NCBI GenBank assembly: GCA_038501195.1
Contig: JBBPUQ010000009.1
Span: forward strand, 1,798,001 to 1,862,000
Direction of reading: 5' to 3'
Source of the DNA: Nemania diffusa
Lineage: Eukaryota > Ascomycota > Sordariomycetes > Xylariales > Xylariaceae
DNA length: 64,000 bases
The stretch's first letter is position 1; the number at the start of each line of letters is the position of its first letter. A program made the translations under genes and the position numbers. Of this stretch, positions 60,055 to 64,000 are shown piece after piece. The notes beneath the pieces are model-generated. The model made no database searches. It saw only the letters and a program-made list of their open reading frames with translations, and was not told the origin of the DNA.

Positions 60055-62013
60055 ATGTCCAATTCCGAGCCTTCTCCGCAAGATCCCTCCGGCGCGATGG
60101 CGGTTGTAGACGAGGATAAGGAACGAGGCAATGAGAAAATGGGAAGCGAGAAAGAATGCTCCCCAGAAGCATCGCAAGATCAACTGGCGGAAGACGAGTC
60201 CAAGTACCCTCACGGCCTCCATCTCGGGCTTATCCTTGTCTCTCTATGTTTGTCTATCTTCCTTGTCGCTCTAGACCAGACGATCATTGCACCCGCTCTT
60301 GGAGCTATCACGACCCAGTTTAACTCTATCGAAGACATCGGGTGGTACGGCGCGGCGTATCTTCTAACGACAACGGCTGTACAACCCCTTTATGGAAATA
60401 TATACAGCCTGTTTGATATCAAGATGACCTTTCTCGGTACGTCGGGATAAGGGAGTCCCATCATTCCTGTCGCCTCCATCGGAGAGATTCTTACTTGTTG
60501 TTGCCAGGTGCGGTTGCGCTGTTCGAGTTAGGTAGCCTCATCTCCGCTCTCGCCCCTACTTCAATAGCTTTCATTATCGGGCGTGCCATTGCCGGTTTGG
60601 GCACGGGCGGCATTTTCTCCGGCTCCATGGTGATTCTAGCTTATACGATGCCGCTGAGGAAACGACCAATTATGTTTGGGGTCTTCGGTGGTTTATGGGG
60701 CATTTCATCGGTGGTTGGGCCCCTGGTAGGAGGCGCGTTCACCGATAAGATCACCTGGCGTTGGTGTTTTTACATTAACTTGCCTATCGGCGGAGTTGCC
60801 ATAGCTGCCATCTTCTTCTTTCTTCGCATTCCGCATACTAGTACAGGATCTGACGAGACAAAATCATTCCTCGCGAAGGTTTTGCAACTCGATTTGATCG
60901 GCGCTGCTGCTTTTTTCCCAGCGATAATTCTGTTACTTCTGGCTCTTGAGTGGGGTGGCACAACGTACTCTTGGAATAGCTCTGTTATCATCGGCCTGCT
61001 TGTCGGCGCCGCCGTGATCACCGCAATCTTTGTTGGCATCGAGATCCGCCAACAAGAGAGAGCCCTCCTACCACCCATGTTTTTTAAGGAAAGAAACGCT
61101 CTCGCGGCTATGTTGTTTGCCCTGTTTGTTGGCGCTTACTTCTTCCCTCTAGTTTACTATCTAGGTAAGTGACTTGTTTATTCTTGATCGAATTTCGAGG
61201 TCTCAGAAATACAAGATAGTTTTGAAACAGGGAGCCAGGTCGAGTATACTTACAAGATCAAGCCGGCGTAACAGATAATCCCCAGTTTCTGTTTCGACAG
61301 GCTGGTCTGCTGACCTGCCCAGAGGCTCTTGTTCATTTCAACGTAAATCGATTTACTGACCTCACTTTGCTCTGACAGCCCTGTATTTCCAAGCCGTGAA
61401 AGACGACTCCGCCATAGCGGCTGGTATCAAGCTTTTGCCCTTCCTCATAGCTGTCGTCATTGCTTCCATCGCCAGTGGCTCATTGATCACTGCTTTCGGT
61501 TACTATAACCCAGTGATACTTGTGTCGACAGCGGTACTGACAGCGGGCGCTTTTTTGATCACAACTTTCGGGCTTGACACTTCCTTCAGCAGGTGGTTCG
61601 GTTACCAGGTTGTGGCAGGTCTCGGCACAGGCGTTCTTTTCCAAGCTGGCATCATTGTTGTGCAAAACGCGCTACCCCAGGAGCTTATCGCCCAAGCTAC
61701 GGCATGCGTGCAGTTTTTCCAGTCACTCGGGGGGGCTGTTTTCATTGCAGTAGCCCAGACTACATTCCAGAACAGCATCATCAACTACATATCTCATAAT
61801 GTGGATGGTGTAGATCCTCAGGCCATAGTCAACAGTGGTGCATCGGAGATCCGTCAAGTCCTCTTACAGATAGACCGCGAGGATGCCCTAAGAGGGGTTC
61901 TGACTGCGTACACTATAGGTCTTCGTAGCACATTCTACATCAGCGCCGCCGCAGCAGCCAGCACATTTCTTGTCTCCTTCGTTTTTGAATGGAAAAAGAT
62001 CCAGAAAGCTTAA
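60055..62013 (+). CDS. MFS efflux transporter (DHA, 14-TM type)
   Basis: A proton-driven exporter in the plasma membrane, probably exporting the cluster product and giving self-protection. Exons 60055-60436, 60508-61164 and 61379-62013 give 557 aa. Intron 2 (214 nt) is unusually long but restores YYLALYFQAVKDDSA; no micro-exon is needed. A charged, hydrophilic N-terminus of about 50 residues precedes LGLILVSLCLSIFLVALDQTI. Signature motifs are LDQTIIAPALGAIT, WYGAAYLLTTTAVQPLYG, GRAIAGLGTGGIFSG and WRWCFYINLPIGG. About 13-14 hydrophobic segments can be counted, as in the toxin/drug efflux pumps of many fungal clusters. Confidence 0.93.
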
Positions 62014-62427
62014 GAACAACGAACGGGGAGGTGTTGAAAGTGTATTAGGTCAAGGAGTCACAACATGTACTGTACAGGAAAGGGGCTACAAGGCATCCAT
62101 CGTGTATATAAGCTGGTCTTCCCACCTCTCTCACATAGTCAGTTAGTTAACAAGTAACGCTCATATACCTACTACTTCACCAGGAGGGACAACAATTTCC
62201 ATAGTAATTATAGAATAAGCAACAAGATGATGGCGTGTAGAAAGAAGTATAAGTGTATTCAGTTGGCCAATCATAAAAGTTAATGATTCTTTACTTTATA
62301 TTGTGTTGTTTAAATTCTATTGAAACTTGAAGAGGTTGGCTTATTCGCTGCCGTAGGAACAGTGAAATAAGACTGTTATATGATATAAAGATCGTAAATA
62401 AAATCAATATCATGACAAACTGCTGGT
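62014..62427. other. Convergent 3' region of MFS and regulator genes
   Basis: 414 nt between facing gene ends, AT-rich, with no recognisable gene and no TCGGCCGA. Confidence 0.6.
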
Positions 62428-64000
62428 TTAATACATATTCGATGCATCAAACCCTAGCCATGGCACTATTACTTCCCCCTCTGTAATATTACCTGCTGTA
62501 TAGCCTGTCGTAGTGATCAAGTCCTGGGTTAATAAGCGCTGGTTCACCGGGTCAATGTAGTCACGGGCCTCGTCGTTCACGTCGGGCCCGGGTGATGTCA
62601 TTGTCACCGCAGGCCAAAAACTTGTTTTCATCGTGGTCAATCCTATTTCGGGTGATTCGGACTGGCCGCCGGAGTCCCTAATATTGTCCACATTTCCATT
62701 ATACAGGAGTGTGATGCCGCCCACCGTGCGTTTGGATGCCTTATTTGTTTCGGGCACTTTGCTCAGCATCTGGGCCATAACGTTGGCGCCTAGATCTGCC
62801 CTGTTGCTTACTTCAGCGAGCATCTTAAGCCGCTTTAAGCCCCCTTGCACGGCCTGTAGGCAAGCGTTCCGTGTGACGTGGTTACTATCCGCTTGTAGAG
62901 GATCAGGGATGTTGGATACCACCGTAGTAATAGTTGGGGTAGTACTTGCATGCGGCTGCTTTCCCCCCGGGTCCACTTTTAGAAAATCTAGTTCAGAGAG
63001 AAGATATATTAGTAGCACGCCGGCCTCAAACGTCGAAACGACAATGCTGGCCTGGCGCGTGTGGCAGCCCCCAAGCAAGCTATGCAATTCCTTAAGGCAT
63101 CCCATGACTCGCAGTGCTGCGACAGCTAGGCAGTTCTTCTGTGAATCCAGGAGAACTGCCTTATAAGCTGGTAAACAGCAGGGCCTACGCATCAGCAACG
63201 GCCGGAAGTTCCAGCACAGGGCGTCGTAAATGGCCACATGGAGGAGCTTACGCTGCAGCGGAAGTGTTGGACACATTTTGTCCCAGCTTTTGTCTGGATC
63301 CTCCAACGAGAAGGCTGGCGGAAGCTGCTGCAGGTACTCGCGCCGGAAATTGTCGTATTGTTCTTCGGCGGCCATCCCGTCATATTCGCCACTTTTAACT
63401 GGATTCTTGTCCCGCCAGAAATCAGCCAAGCGGGCCTGCAGGAGCCGCTCGGTGAATAGGTCTGGAGCATCACCGGCCAGCTCCGCTTCTGCTTCCGCTT
63501 CCGCTTCCCTGTCAGTCCCACCAACCCGCCCACATGTGAGCAGGTGGAGCTGTGGCCAATTGCTGGGGCTCAGCGGCCCAGGAAGAAAGGAAACACGACC
63601 CAGCCGGCGCGACAGAAGACTATCCCAGATATACAGAGTGCAGAAAGTTCTGCGCGCCATCTCTCGCTCGACGTTTTTCATTTCGTCAAGGGAGCCTGCC
63701 CCGTCGCTGTGAATACCGATGCTCTGGGCGACGCGGATCGCACGGCCTAAAATCTCCCAGAACGCTATCATGCTTCCCTCGACCTGGCACTTCAGACCCA
63801 GAAAGGCCAGCTGCTGGACCTGAGCCAAGGACCCCCGGTGATCGCAGGACGCCCGAATGGATTCGAGTTTCTCAGCCGAATCGTCGCAGGAACTTCGTAG
63901 CTCGGCGAGCGAGACCCCACGTACCTTATCAAGCGGGTAGCTAGGCGACGGGAGGAACTGGAGCGCGTAGGAGCAGATACGCAGGACCAGGATGAAGAAA
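62428..64000 (-). CDS. Fungal-specific transcription factor, N-terminus cut by window edge
   Basis: The C-terminal part of a nuclear regulator with a Fungal_trans (PF04082-type) middle homology region. The frame is open from the window edge at 64000, so the DNA-binding domain, expected to be Zn2Cys6, lies outside. Visible motifs: ILVLRICSYALQFLPSPSYP, LESIRASCDHRGSLAQVQQL, FWEILGRAIRVAQSIGIHSD, EREMARRTFCTLYIWDSLLS and RRLGRVSFLPGPL. A short Glu-Ala repeat (EAEAEAEAEL) sits in the linker at about 63,490. No intron is needed within the window. As the only regulator at this end of the cluster, it is the natural candidate for binding TCGGCCGA. About 523 residues are visible. Confidence 0.88.
   Translation of the reverse strand, partial: FFILVLRICSYALQFLPSPSYPLDKVRGVSLAELRSSCDDSAEKLESIRASCDHRGSLAQVQQLAFLGLKCQVEGSMIAFWEILGRAIRVAQSIGIHSDGAGSLDEMKNVEREMARRTFCTLYIWDSLLSRRLGRVSFLPGPLSPSNWPQLHLLTCGRVGGTDREAEAEAEAELAGDAPDLFTERLLQARLADFWRDKNPVKSGEYDGMAAEEQYDNFRREYLQQLPPAFSLEDPDKSWDKMCPTLPLQRKLLHVAIYDALCWNFRPLLMRRPCCLPAYKAVLLDSQKNCLAVAALRVMGCLKELHSLLGGCHTRQASIVVSTFEAGVLLIYLLSELDFLKVDPGGKQPHASTTPTITTVVSNIPDPLQADSNHVTRNACLQAVQGGLKRLKMLAEVSNRADLGANVMAQMLSKVPETNKASKRTVGGITLLYNGNVDNIRDSGGQSESPEIGLTTMKTSFWPAVTMTSPGPDVNDEARDYIDPVNQRLLTQDLITTTGYTAGNITEGEVIVPWLGFDASNMY

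Noticed and set aside
62633..63944. Plus-strand open frames opposite the regulator gene
   Set aside because: These are shadows of the minus-strand transcription factor, whose frame carries the conserved motifs.

Overview
The window looks like a filamentous ascomycete (Pezizomycotina) chromosome. Genes carry short introns (mostly 50-125 nt) with GT...AG borders and CTRAC-like branch sites. There is a lone fungal polyketide gene cluster, and a 13.4-kb block is almost pure A/T, the classic result of repeat-induced point mutation (RIP). The exact order cannot be fixed from the sequence alone. All gene models below were spliced by hand; no searches were run.

Layout. 1-6.3 kb: no gene recognised. 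6.3-8.2 kb: a forkhead transcription factor (minus), then 4 kb of simple repeats. 12.1-13.9 kb: a cactin-like spliceosomal protein (minus) with two tiny 3' exons. 14-18 kb: degraded transposon debris, including a pair of LTR-like repeats. 18.4-20.8 kb: an intact five-exon isocyanide synthase fused to a TauD-type dioxygenase. 21.8-22.8 kb: a DUF7918-type protein. 23.2-24.1 kb: a short-chain dehydrogenase. 24.6-25.0 kb: a hAT-type MITE with 8-bp target duplications. 25.7-27.5 kb and 28.3-29.9 kb: a divergent pair, cytochrome P450 and BBE-like FAD oxidase. 30.2-43.6 kb: an LTR retrotransposon with 5-bp target duplications, holding a second nested LTR element and a young, unmutated solo LTR. 44.5-64 kb: P450, O-methyltransferase, highly reducing PKS, acyltransferase, MFS transporter and the 5'-truncated end of a fungal-specific transcription factor.

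How the parts fit. The 44.5-64 kb genes form a textbook highly reducing polyketide cluster. The PKS reads KS-AT-DH-cMeT-ER-KR-ACP, but its ER has lost the usual nucleotide-binding glycine motif. It has no release domain, so a methylated, partly unsaturated chain, possibly released as a pyrone, is expected. The palindrome TCGGCCGA occurs in all three promoter regions of this cluster. It also occurs in the SDR promoter and in the middle of the P450/FAD-oxidase bidirectional promoter on the far side of the transposon block, and I found it nowhere else. The main hypothesis is therefore that one 8-10 gene polyketide cluster (about 23-64 kb) was split by the retrotransposon insertion and kept a common regulator. 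SDR + FAD oxidase + P450 + OMT + PKS is also the gene set of the solanapyrone pathway, though I do not claim the same product. The isocyanide synthase-dioxygenase lies just outside this motif set and may be a separate small metabolite locus.
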